64,000 nt of DNA from the NCBI GenBank assembly GCA_020740775.1, contig JAHEWK010000001.1, positions 2,852,001 to 2,916,000 of the forward strand, read 5' to 3'. The translations under genes and the position numbers were made by a program. Positions 1 to 11,897 of the stretch are shown in pieces. The notes below the pieces were generated by a model. It saw only the letters and a program-made list of their open reading frames with translations. It had not been told where the DNA came from and ran no database searches. Origin of the DNA: Ilyonectria destructans (lineage: Eukaryota; Ascomycota; Sordariomycetes; Hypocreales; Nectriaceae). Position 1 is the first letter of the stretch. Each line of letters opens with the position of its first letter.

Positions 1-793
1 CCGGTCGGTACGAAGTAGTCTGTATAGTACGGGCGAGTCAAGCCTCACTCCCCCAAAGCAAGGAGAGAGAGAGCAGGGTCCAACGGTACCAGTGAATGCA
101 CCAGGACCCAGCCCGATAGCCTCGACAGACCCAGACAAACCCAGACAAACCCAGACAGTCTATTGTCGGCTTCTCTGGCCCATTTTCCCGGAGCTCTTCC
201 ACGTTGGGTTCATCGGCGCACTCGTTGCACTGTTTGCGCCTTTCGTTCCGTCCAGTACCTGTTAGAGCTGGAGTGCCGGCCTGCCACCTAAGTTACCGCC
301 TGTACCTAACCAAAACCGTACCAAATCTCCTAACTTACTCCCCCCCATCCCTACCAACCTGGCATCCCACTTCACACACTCTTTTCTTACTCTGCGCTGC
401 CATCTCCGCCACCACTCTCGCTCTCTACCAAAACGTCCCCTGGCCCGGCCTCTCTGCCTCGCGTTGCCTCGTTTCGCCTCACCTCGCTTGGTCGTTGTTC
501 CATACCTTGCGCTTATCGCCTCCTCCGCCCAGACGCTCCGGACGGACTGTCGTGTTCTGCTACCGTCCACTCACCACACCACCACTTCGACACTCACCAC
601 AGAATCTCCACCCTCGAAACCGAAACCCGGCACCGGACTCCTCCTGCTGCGCTGACCTGCACTGCATCGCCCTGTGTCGCATACAACCTTGCTCCGGCGG
701 TTTGACCACACAGCGACCATCTCGAAACCTCACCCTCCCGCCCCGGCACTTACCCATTGGCTGATGTGTCCCGCTGCATGAGGATAGCGGACC
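1..793. other. Upstream region and probable 5' leader of the BEM3-like gene
   Basis: No supportable coding region. The stretch is rich in C and CT tracts, as is common in fungal leaders and promoters. It holds a short tandem repeat at 131-158. The open frames here have the composition of pyrimidine-rich leader and no recognisable domain. Confidence 0.6.
131..158. repeat. Short tandem repeat, unit CCAGACAAAC
   Basis: Two perfect copies of a 10-base unit are followed by a partial third copy. Too short to suggest a function. Confidence 0.8.
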
Positions 794-3700
794 ATGTCGC
801 AGCTTGCGCACCAGAGCGACCAAGCCGCTCCCACAGACTCTGCCTCTCCGTCTGTCGCCGCTGCAATTGCGTCTGGCTCTGCTTCGACGGCGACGCCAAA
901 CTACGTCGCCATCTCCGCCTCCGCCTCCGCCTCGACGAATGCTATCTCATCTGAAGCAGCCATGGAAGCTCGTGCCGATGACTTGCATCATTTCCACTCC
1001 CATCAAGACTTTATGGGCCAAGACAGTCCAACCGTCGGTCGCATAACATTCTCCAACTCGCCTTTCTCGCCGCTGGGCTCTTTGTCGCCGGCTCCCAGGT
1101 GAGCATCTTCATCTCAAGTCCACCCTCCGTATTCCATCCCCACACCCCCCCGGCTCCCCGCTGATCCCAGGCCTCCTGGCCACTTTCACCGTTCGCTTGT
1201 TACCCTCACACTTCCTCTCTCCCACACATATTCTCCCCAACGCCCGTCGCTTTCCCCCAACTTTGGTTACATGTGTCGGCTTTGTCCTGGGTTGAAGTTG
1301 TGCGAGGCGACCGATTGTCCCTCGTGCCCTCTACCTGCGCTTCCCCTCCGTGGCTCGCGATCCTCTGGCGTCCTGTCGTGGAACCATCCACTACTCCAAA
1401 CCTTCCTTGACTAACAAGCCTCTCAAAGTCCGAGATCTCCCCGACCCGCCATTTCGAGCCCACTGTCAACGAGCAAAGGCCTGGTCTACGGTCCCACGAG
1501 TCCAAGCCCTCGTTCCGTCGCTTTTCCTCTCCGACCACCACCTTCTCCGGCAATTTCAACCGACCAGGCGCCAACCTCGAAGAAGGGCCGTGTACAACCC
1601 AAGGAGACCGCCTTCTACAGTGATTCCTCCGATTCAGAGTCCCCGGAACCTCGGAGTGCTAGGTTCGTCTCGACAACGGCTACCGCTCGAGTCTAACGAT
1701 TCTCAACCTCTCATCCCACTACACTTCCACTAACAATCAACCCCTCACAGACAACCATACCCCGGCAATTCGAATGACTCGCGAACCGTCTCTGATCCTG
1801 TAATCTTGAAGCCTTTCCAAGGCTCGTTTTCGACTCCCCGGCCGGCCATGGCTGGTCCGGTAGCAGCGGCGCAGGCCGACTCCCATAAGGTGGCTCCCCG
1901 CAACTCGTCAATCGATTCCGCCATATCTGCCATCTCTGCAAAGTCACAAGGAGCCAACGGCCCCCAGGATGTACAAAATGGCGCCACGGATATCGCTCGT
2001 TTAATAAAGACTGCCGGAAGCCCAGAGGCCGTGATCCAGTATCTACTCAAGGAAAAGCAGTCACAGTCGCAGCAGAACTCCCAACTTTGGCGCCTCGTCG
2101 ACAAGCAACGAGCTATGATTTTGGGATTGAACAAGGATTTGGAGAGGGCTCTTCAAGACAAGGAGAAGTACAGAAAAAAGTTGAAAGAGGTCATGGCCAT
2201 TCCTGCCATTTCCATGGCTCCCGGCTCCAAAGGTAGAGGACAACACGCACCTCTGCTCCCCGGCATGACTATTCCCCGAGTAGACATTGAACGAGCCAAG
2301 GACAGCATCATTGCTCCAGACTCGCCCATACTCGATTCAGACAGCCCAAAGAACTCGCCCATCGATGTGACGATGGCACCCTATCCGATCACACCTCCAG
2401 CAGACCAGCCGAACCCGCCACCATCTGCGGTTAGCGAGATCCTACAACCGGCTCGTACTATGCCGAAACCCCAGGATCATGCTCTGGACAAGTTCGACCA
2501 CGAGGAGGACGACAGGATCGCCGACCAGGCGCGCAAGGAGAAGGCCGAGCAACAGCTGAAGGAGATTCCCTTCAACCTCTCACTCCCCCCTTCACGTAGT
2601 CTGCCTAGCGAACCCCCAAGGATGCCACCGCCGAAACCCCCGAAGGGACACCTTCCAACCGTTGCTGTGCTTGAGGCGACACCACAACCTGACGAGGGTA
2701 TTTCCCAGTTTCCCGCACCCCCGCCACGAAAACCCCCACCCGCACCTCTGCAGCTGAAGCAAGACCGGCTTGTGAACATAATTCCTGCCCCTGAAGAGGA
2801 CGAAAGTGACTCGGACTATGACGACATTCTAGAAGTTGACGAGATTGTGCACGAGAAGCGTGGTCGACGAAAAACCCGAGAGGAGGATGACCGGGAACGA
2901 GAAATCATTGCTTTCAAAGAGGCGGCGGCGCGAAGCGCATCCAAGAAGAGCAAGTCCAGCCAGCCCGGGTCTCCACGCGACGATGCTGGTGCGATACCTC
3001 CGCCGCTAATGCAGGACGCTGGCACCGCTTCGCTGGCAGGCATGCTCAGTGTCCAAAAGCCCAGAGAAATCACGGCACCGTTGATGAGTCCTGGCCTCCC
3101 CGCTAGCCCTCGTCCTTTCAACTTGAAGGCACCGATTACGTCGCCGCCCCTATCGCCAAGGAATGGGGCTCAATTCCCTTCCGCTCCTCTGTCCCCGCGA
3201 CCTCCCCGCCAGCCTATCCCTCTACCGCCAAATACCCCCCTGGCAACTCCAGCAGTGGCAGCCACTGTTCAAGGGCCTACGTCTCCACGGGTACCAGCCA
3301 GCAGCCAGATCGCCGGGCTGGGAATTGCGGATAACCCAGCCAATAGATCCAGCCCGACTGAACGCACACGGGTCTTTAAGGGCCTCGTGACGGACGAGTA
3401 CCCCGATCTCCTACTCCCGCCGAATGCACTACCTTCCATCGAAGTAAAGGTTGCCTCCTCGCGCATGAAGCCGTCCAGAGCGAGCATGTTGTCGCTCACT
3501 CAGCTTGAAGAAGACCCTGTGTTTACCCTTGCCATTATCTCCCGTGCTGACGGGGGTGAGTTGTGGCGCGTTGAGAAGGAATCAGCGTCAGTTGCGAAAC
3601 TAGACCAACGGCTCAAGCAATTCGCTTCGTTCACGGCCAGGCCTCCTGACCGATCTTTGTTCAATGGACATGCACCAGCAAAGCTGGACGCTCGAAGGAC

Positions 3701-5834
3701 CATCTTGGAGCAATACATGGATGAGATGCTCAACACCCCATTCGACACAAACACGGCGCTTGAAGTGTGCAAGTACCTATCTTCGAACGTGCTCCCGCCG
3801 AATTCTGATGACGCTGTCTCATTAGGTGATTCAGGTTCCGAGGTCAGCGGCAACAAGACCGGTCCTGATGGTCGAGCCCTGCGCAGCGGCTACTTGACAA
3901 AGAAAGGCAAGAATTTTGGTGGCTGGAAGGCGAGATTCTTTGTCCTTGATGGTCCTCACCTGAAGTACTATGAGACTCCTGGAGGGGCCCATTTGGGAAC
4001 GATCAAGCTTCAGAATGCCCAGATTGGCAAGCAGTCCCAGAATAACGACCACCATTCTCCAACTCCTGGGGCGAGTGGAGAGGAGTTGGATAACCAGTAT
4101 CGCCATGCTTTCCTCATCTTGGAGCCCAAGAAGAAGGACTCAACCAGCCATGTCAAGCATGTACTGTGTGCTGAGAGCGATAGAGAGCGGGACCGCTGGG
4201 TTCAAGCATTGTTGCAGTGGATTGATTACCGCGACCCCGATGACTCTGAGGCCCCGAACAGGCCTGGCACTGCCCATGACCGTCAACCCTCGGGTCCAAG
4301 TGAACGCCCAGGCACCGCTAAGAGCAGGAAGGCGGGTCACAAGCCGTCTAACCACCATCAATCGGATTCAGATACTCTCGTCGGCATGAGGTATGACACA
4401 ACACAGGCTGGAGACGCGCCACAGCTCACTCCCGCCCGGCCCAAGACATCTGGTGGGCTTCCTGACCACCACCAAGGCCATGGATTTGAGGGTCTCTCAG
4501 CAACTCAAGCCAGCAAGCTCATATCGGCACCGAAGGACCCCCAGGTAATTTCCGATTCCACTTCCTGGGGAACCAAGATGGGCCTCTCTATCCCGACCCA
4601 CGAGGAGAAGAAGCAGAGGAAGCGCAGTTTCTTTGGGTTTGGACCCAAAACTCGTTCATCCTCAGATGGGCAGGACTCGCTATTTGGCGGCAGCGAGACT
4701 GGCGCGACTCCGCCCCAAAACGGCTATCATGGACCCGTTCGGCAGGCCTTTGGAGTGCCATTGGCCGAGGCAGTACGATTCTGCTCGCCCACGGATGTCA
4801 ACGTGCCTCTCCCTGCGGTCATGTACCGATGTATCCAGTACCTTGACGCCAAGGATGCCATATTGGAAGAGGGAATATTCCGACTCAGTGGCTCCAACCT
4901 CGTCATCAAGCAGCTTCGTGAGAGATTTAACACAGAGGGAGACATCAACTTGGTCACCGATCCACAATTCTACGATATTCATGCGATCGCAGGTCTCCTG
5001 AAGCTTTACCTCCGGGAGCTGCCGACGACAATACTGACTCGAGACCTCCATTTGGAATTCCTGGCGACTACCGAGATCACAGACCGTACAGAGAAGATGG
5101 CCGCCCTCAACGAGCTTGTCCAGAGACTTCCTCAGGCTAATGGGACTCTGCTGAAGTATCTGATTGGATTCCTAATCAAGATTATCAACAACTCGGACAT
5201 CAATAAGATGACCGTTCGCAACGTTGGTATCGTCTTCTCGCCAACCCTCAACATCCCCGCGCCGGTGTTCGCCATGTTCCTTCAGAACTATGAAGACATC
5301 TTTGGCATTGATCCAGAGGTGTATGAACTGCCGTCGCCAGTCTCCGAGCCCGACCTGCCATCCCGCTTTGCGGATGCACCACCGCGATTTGATATACCTG
5401 CTCGCCCATCCACCTCTGGAAGTGGCTCTTCCCACACATATTTGCGCAAGGATCCCGCGCGCGATTTACGGTCGACCCCTACTCCACCACTCATGGGGAA
5501 CCAGAACGCTCCTCGAGCATCGCCTCCCTCTGGGGCTCGACAGGGCTATGAGCCCACGTATGTCGGACAACTCAATGCAGGTCAAAATGCCAACGGATAC
5601 GGGCCACAAGGTGGCTATGATGTCCACAGCCTCCACCCTTCGGCTCGAACGAACCCTGGATACGACCGACCGCACTATCAGTCATCCCACGAAGAGTCTG
5701 GTAGTGGCGGAGGAGGGTATGACCAGTCATACACCCCCAACCGACGCCGTGAAAGCGCTATCTTCATGGGCGGCCTCGTGGGGCCACAGCACCAAGGATC
5801 CAAGAGCCGCCTTCGAGAAGAAACTCGATTTTAA
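794..5834 (+). CDS. BEM3: BEM3-type Rho GTPase-activating protein (PX-PH-RhoGAP)
   Basis: Model: exons 794-1098, 1429-1662 and 1751-5834, giving 1540 aa. The splice sites (GTGAGC, GTTCGT; AAAG and ACAG acceptors) keep frame. Seen in order: a Ser/Ala-rich N terminus, a coiled coil at about residues 272-326, proline-rich segments, a PX domain (about 765-870), a PH domain starting near GYLTKKGKNFGGWKARFF (about 890-1010), and a RhoGAP domain (about 1180-1360) with the arginine-finger motif GIFRLSGSN near residue 1224. In yeast, Bem3 stimulates GTP hydrolysis by Cdc42 at sites of polar growth, and its PX and PH domains bind phosphoinositides. The same role at hyphal tips is inferred here. The long frame seems to begin at a TTG at 1806, but the upstream exons supply a proper ATG. 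The first intron (330 bases) is long for this window and could be split by an unseen exon. Confidence 0.9.
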
Positions 5835-6604
5835 TTGTATATGAAATGACCGGTCGTTGATTTTTCTGTCATTCACCACATACCCACTCGTTTCAACAGC
5901 GATGATACCATTTTACAGCGTTTTTTTTTTCATTCATTTTAATTCCGGTACCATACGATTCATAATTTGAGTCGAGGCGGAGGTATTATTCATATCTTGA
6001 GAAGTCTTGATTTCAAGAGATGGAGACGTGCTCTAGGACCCTACTCCAGGACGGCTGGATGCATGTCAGATGGTGTCTTCTGGAAAGGAGGACCAGAGAT
6101 TGCAAATGTACAAACAACATGATTAAAGATGCACTGGAGTTTTTGATGAGTCTGAGAGCGACCTGGAGGCCTTCATATGTTTGTCTAATGGCAACATATT
6201 GCCCTGGTTGCACGGCGTTTACGGGGTAGTTCGCACATTAGCTTCATATGTGGGATGAGATGGATGAGAAATGGGTACTTTTTTGAATTAGACCCATAAA
6301 TAGCTTTGGACATGATATATTGGATTAATGGTATTTCAGACTTGAAAATGTGACTTCGATATTGAATCTAAAACCTGAGTCTTCACGTCCATCCATATTA
6401 ATTGACGGGTGCTCCAGAGGAGGTGAGCTGATGCTGGTATGACGGAGAAATCGGCTGCGTAGTCCCGACTAGCGCTTAGTCATTTACTGACTTGGCGATT
6501 TTGGGGGCAGAATCGTCGGACCTTCGGCGCCAAAGATTGCCGTCCTCCATATCCCAGCTCCCTGAAGCTCCAGACACGACTGGCCGCGCGACAAACCTTC
6601 CCCG
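5835..6604. other. Intergenic: BEM3 3' end and Zn2Cys6 factor promoter
   Basis: AT-richer than the flanking genes. No supportable gene, RNA or repeat seen. Genes on both sides point rightward. Confidence 0.6.
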
Positions 6605-9339
6605 ATGGAGCTTGATCCTCGACTCGCTGCGGGCAGCGGTGATCGGTCACTATCTGCTAATGCTGCTGCCGCTCAATCTCGGAACCCGTCGCTGTCTAGT
6701 CAGCTGACTGGCCCTATTAGCGGTCTCATGCCGCCCTCCCACAGCGACGGCGACGGCGCCGAGACATCCGATGCGCCGGAGGCCGGCCTTGGCGGCTTGC
6801 AACATCACGACGCGGACGCGGACGCGGACGGCGGTGATCCGAAGCGGCCCCGGGCCTGCGAGGCCTGTCGCGGGCTCAAGGTGCGATGCGAACCGGATCC
6901 CAACGATGAGGGGCCATGTAAGCGGTGCCGCAAGGCTGGGAGGAACTGCGTCGTCACGATGCCCACGCGCAAGCGCCAGAAGAAGACGGACAGCAGGGTC
7001 GCCGAGCTCGAGAAGAAGATTGATGCTCTGACAGCGAGCTTGCAGACGAGGGCATCTGGAGGACATGGTATGTCCAGTTCTCCAGCAATTTCATACCGAC
7101 CGCCGCCGGAACCGCCATTAGGCACCATGAGGAATATATGGATGGATACGGCGAATTCGACTTGGGGTCCATCGACGTCGACACAAAGTCCGATTAGCCC
7201 TGCAACAGAGCAAGGTGGACAGCAAGATACACAGCAGACAGGCCATCCTACTTCGTCAACGACCACGGCAGGGCATAAGAGAAAGTTTGAGGGACAAGCA
7301 GGAGTCGACCGACAACGAAACGAAGAGGCTGGCGGAGAGTCGTCATACCCGGCGTCTTTCTTCTCAAAGATGTATCAGGGCGACATTGTGGATCGCGGCA
7401 TCATTGACATGGAGAAAGCGGCGGAATTGTTTGCGAGGTACAACAACGAGATGATCGTACACCTACCGGCCGTCGTGTTCCCGCCTGGCTTCACTGTCGC
7501 AGAGCTGCGCAAGACGAAGCCGACACTGTTCTTGGCTGTCATGGCAGTCGCTACCTCGGAGTCGCCCGTAATTCAAAAGGGTTTACAAAAGGAGCTGATG
7601 CATGTGTTCGCCGACAAAGTCATGCTAACGGGTGACAAGAGTGTCGAGATGGTACAAGCGCTACAAGTGGCCGTCATCTGGTACTGGCCGCCTGAGCACT
7701 TTGAGGAGCTCAAATTTTACCAGCTTGTGCACATTGCCGCTGTCATGGCCCTTGACATTGGCCTAGGCCAGAAGCTGCCTCAACGCCGCGGCAAGCTGCT
7801 GATGGAGAGCTGGAGGGTCAGCCCAAGCCGTCGTCCAGCGCCGCCGGACCCGACAAGCATCGAGAGCCGCCGCGCATGGCTGACTTGCTACTTCCTAGCT
7901 GCTAACACCAGTATGGCTCTGCATCGACCGAACCTCATTCGCTGGAGCTCATTTATGGCCGAGTGTGTCAAGATACTTGAGACTTCTCCGGATGCAGCGC
8001 CCACGGACGCCTACTTCTGCCACCTCGTCTGGACACACCATCTCGCCGAGGAGGTGGGCATCCAGTTTGCGCTCGATGACCCCAGTGTCTCAGTCAATAT
8101 CAGCGATGCGAGGACGCAGTACGCTCTAAGGGGCCTGGAGCGCGACCTTGAAAAGTATACTGCCTCAGTCCAACCAGACTTGATGCAGCGTAAGTCAACA
8201 TCACCCGCGAACATGGCCCTTGAGATCTAGAGCTAACCCGCACAGCAACCCTCAAGATGAGCTTTCATGTAGTCAACTTGTACATGCACGAGATGGCCCT
8301 CCATTCCGATCCAACAGATCAGTTGCGGCCGCCCATTTCGACCGACGTGCTGCGCGAAGGTCTCATGAACGCAGACCCCCTTTCGGCGGCTCACATCAGC
8401 GCCCTATCAGCATCGCTAGGGGCCATCGACGGCCTCTTGACGACCTTCTTGGGCATGGAAGTCTCTACTGTGCGATGCTTGCCAGTCTTCAACTTTGTGC
8501 GCGTCGCCTACGGCCTCGTCATGCTGATAAAGCTTTACTTCTCTGCGTCGGCGCCGGGCTCAGAGCTTGGCCGCGTCATTGACAAAGACGACATGCGCGT
8601 TGCTCAGCACCTGGATGCATTGCTGGACAAGTTCCGCGCCACCGCGGCCGACGACCGCTCCCGCCCGGCCTCCAAGTTCCTCGTCGTCCTCGTCATGTTG
8701 CGCAGCTGGTTCTATAAGCAGAACAAGTCGGAGGCCAAGGACTTGGGGTCGTTGATGCCGCCCACTCCCTCCACCATGCACACGCCGGCGCAGCAATCCA
8801 TGCGTTCTGCCAACAGCGGCGAACATCCCCATGCAGCCAATACGCCGCTCCAGCTTCTGTCTGAAGTTGCGACTGGCACTGGCGCCGGTGCTGGTGCTGG
8901 CACTTCCGGCCTCGGGACCCCCGATACTTCGGGCCACCTCTATGGCCGATGGCCTGCAGGAGTCCGCCAGCCTCCGCAACCCTTCTTCCACGACACGACA
9001 GCCGCCAACAACTCCACTTCCCCTTCGGTTGGCGGTCCTGGCACTGGCTCGTCCTCGACCATGACGATGCCTTCCTCTATGGATACGCCCGGGGCAGACC
9101 TCGCGGCCGCTATGGCCCCGGGTATCCCTTCCCTTGGTCCCGGCATGGACCCCCAAGGCGGCGGCTACTCATCCACTCTCGATTTCAGCCTCAACGTGGG
9201 CTTCGACCTCGAGGGCATGGGCCTCGGCCCCGGGTCCCAGGGCATGTACGAAGACGGAGTGCGCATGCTCCTCGACGAGCCCTGGTTCAGCGACATGTTC
9301 CAGAACATACCCGGCTCGGGCAATGTGTTCAACTTTTAA
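6605..9339 (+). CDS. Zn2Cys6 fungal transcription factor
   Basis: Model: exons 6605-8189 and 8246-9339 (56-base intron, GTAAGT...CACAG, branch GCTAAC), 892 aa. The zinc cluster uses Cys85, 88, 95, 105, 108 and 116 (CX2CX6CX9CX2CX7C). It is followed by a basic linker and a short heptad-like segment (about 127-145, SRVAELEKKIDALTASL) suited to dimer formation. The middle region (about 270-560) has the helical pattern of the fungal-specific transcription factor domain, with RRAWLTCYFLAANTS-like segments. The C terminus is Gly/Thr/Pro-rich with a hydrophobic-acidic tail. Such proteins are nuclear DNA-binding regulators. The general build recalls War1/WarA or PrtT-type factors, but I cannot assign one. 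Targets are unknown and no metabolic cluster surrounds it. Confidence 0.88.
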
Positions 9340-10991
9340 CACTCGACGACAACCTCCCTGTCTCCCCCTCCTCCTTACTTAAATCCTTTTCTGTACATTG
9401 ATATCCAAACTCCACCGAAAAAACTCACTCCACCTCACCATATCCATTAACGGCACCGACTAGCCCCCCACAGGACAGCCTTTGATATCACATCCTCTCG
9501 ATCTAGTGCTCAGGGGAGCCTTGACAATTCAGTGGTCGTCCCTCTGATGACCGGACCTAGCGCGGCAGTGGGGACTAGCACGTGGGGGAGCACTGCGAAC
9601 TTACTTGGGCAAAAGCCGCCATTTGGGCTTCTCGGGATGGTGGACCGAGGGCCATGATCATATACACGTGGGAGAGGTGGCGAAGGTTCTGGCGAAACGG
9701 AACATGCTATCTTCGTTGAAATAATATCTTCTTCTTTTTTTTTGCTGAGTGGCTTCGCCACTCTTGGTTGACGGGCTATGAACCTGTTTTGGCCCGCAGG
9801 ATGTGATGCCATCATGTTTAAGTGTTGCTATTTACGCGCACCCATTGCTAATTTGTACGCATCAAACACAGAACTGGCGAGTGGATACACCGTCGTATAT
9901 AATTACCTCGCCCGGTTTTTGTGCGCATGTGTATTTCTGGAAAGTAAATAAGATATATGAATTGTAAATAAATCTGAAGAGAGTAAATGCAAATGAGATA
10001 AAAACCACGAGATTTATTAATAAGCACTATGATAATTCATTTGATTTCCTGATTTCACCAATTTATTCCAAGACACTACAATTGGCAGCTGAATGTTACA
10101 GTACACTTTCGGCGTGCTAGTGTGAGGTATGTGCATGCGAAGCCCAGGACCCTGATACTTGCTTGTGCTTCACTCTTCTAAAGCCGAACCCGATAAAACA
10201 AACAAGCCTCTTCAATGGGACAAGGATGTGAATGTAGCTGATAGCAAGAGACCATTCATTCTAGCCTGGGTCTAAAGCTGATATCCCGTTCCCGCTCTCG
10301 CTAAACCCAGATGCGCCTTTGACATGCTTCGCCTCGTTGACGGAATTCCCTATCGTCCTAGGTTCCGAAGGTGGTTCTAACCTCTTAAGCGACAGGCTCT
10401 CCATCCCCTCATGTTCTGGCTCACACCTCCGCCAATAAATAGGCCAATACTCCTACACGTGTTCGACAAATACATGTACACAAGCCATGTACGCCAACAT
10501 ATCCGAACCAAGATAACCAAAGAACTCCCATGCTCGCTAATTCTCCCCTCCTGGGATTGCTGTTAAGACGACCACCTACTGCCCTCCTTTGATGTACCCG
10601 GGATAACCCATCCGAATATTCTGTGGGCCCTTCCCCATATGCTCATATCCTTTGCGCCTGCCTCATAATGGAGGCACCTTATTTGATTTCGTTTTTCCAT
10701 GTCCCTAATGACATGCCGTCCTCAAGCATTGACTAAAGTAGAAACCCCAAATGCAAGCAAAAAAGCCAGATCTTGAGCGAGAGATCTTCTTGACACAGAA
10801 AGTGTGAAGAGGGAAAGTTCCAAAGAGGAACAAGATTGTGCAGCATAGTCCAACAGAGAGAAGGGTTCAGGCAGATATTATGGTTGTCGGACAGAGATGG
10901 CGTGGTCGTCGTTGTAGTAGGTTTTGTTTGTGGTCGTCATTATCATGATCGTGAGTTATGAAGTGCTCGGTGCCATTCATGGCATCACCGC
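9340..10991. other. Convergent intergenic region without a gene
   Basis: Lies between the 3' ends of a rightward and a leftward gene, so it should hold two 3' UTRs. The part around 9800-10090 is AT-rich. No convincing ORF, tRNA or repeat family was seen. Confidence 0.6.
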
Positions 10992-11897
10992 TCAGTCCAT
11001 ATAAAAGTCTCCCTTGAGGATTCTCTCTTGGAAGGCATCGGGTTTCGGACGCTCCTGCCTGGGCTTGACAGCCACAGCCTGAACTGGAGGCTGTGGCATT
11101 TCGGAAACGGACTTGGCGCGGTCGTGCATGGAGTTGCCGCGAGGCGGAGAGCTGGACGCGAAAGAGAAGGATGGGCGAGTGCTTGTGACGGAGCTCTCGG
11201 CGCGAGACCTAAGCTGCTCGGACCAGTTGAAACCTTGCTGGTCTGGGCGAGAAGGATAACTGTCAGAAGGGGCTCTTGGATTCTTGGTGTTGCTTGCCTG
11301 TGGAAGAGAAGAAGCGGGCAGGATCGTGCTGGCGCGGCGCCCAACAGCCGACCAAGCGGCCGAAATGCTGGACCCCTGCGACGGCGCGCCCGCGCGCGAC
11401 GATTTCTGTCCACTCTGCGTCTGGCGACGAGACAACGAAGAGGAAGGAGAGGAGGTATTATTACCATTTCCGGGGCTACCGGCGGGGCGAGCGGTTCGCA
11501 TGCCGGGGGCACCAAAGCTCATTCGCCGGACAAAGGGCGTGTTGGGCGCGGTTCTAGCGGCGCCAGACCACATTTCATCGTCCTCAATGGCGCTCTCATC
11601 AATAGAATCAGAGGTGTTGGAGTTGGTGGACAGGCTGCCCCGACGAATGTTGAAGGGTTGAGCACTGCTGGGGGAAGTGCCCGAGAGGCCGAGCGTGGTG
11701 ACGGAGAGCCGTCGGCGGTTGGCATCAACAGAGTTGGCCTGAGCGGGGAAACCAGAGCCGGTTGGGACTGAGTTGTTCCTCTGGAAGAGGTTTGTGAGGG
11801 CAGCTTGAGTGATGGAGCCCCGTCTGTTGCGTGCGTACATTTCGCCGGTGTTGGCGTTGGTGTTGGTGTTGTTGGTTGGTGCGCTGTCGGTAGACAT
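10992..11897 (-). CDS. Ser/Asn-rich protein with repeated PKA-type sites, function unknown
   Basis: Single exon of 301 aa if translation starts at the ATG at 11897; an in-frame ATG at 12014 would add 39 residues. I prefer 11897 because the sequence from there (MSTDSAPTNN) is typical of a free N terminus and the extra part is proline/tyrosine-rich leader-like. The protein is low in complexity, with no membrane segment or known fold. Six RRxS/T motifs occur at Ser28, Ser65, Ser88, Ser127, Thr160 and Ser190, plus RAKS near the end. The C terminus ends in a basic then compact motif, PKPDAFQERILKGDFYMD, which looks like the conserved core. Probably a disordered cytosolic or nuclear phosphoprotein. 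I do not recognise its family. Confidence 0.75.
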   Translation of the reverse strand: MSTDSAPTNNTNTNANTGEMYARNRRGSITQAALTNLFQRNNSVPTGSGFPAQANSVDANRRRLSVTTLGLSGTSPSSAQPFNIRRGSLSTNSNTSDSIDESAIEDDEMWSGAARTAPNTPFVRRMSFGAPGMRTARPAGSPGNGNNTSSPSSSLSRRQTQSGQKSSRAGAPSQGSSISAAWSAVGRRASTILPASSLPQASNTKNPRAPSDSYPSRPDQQGFNWSEQLRSRAESSVTSTRPSFSFASSSPPRGNSMHDRAKSVSEMPQPPVQAVAVKPRQERPKPDAFQERILKGDFYMD

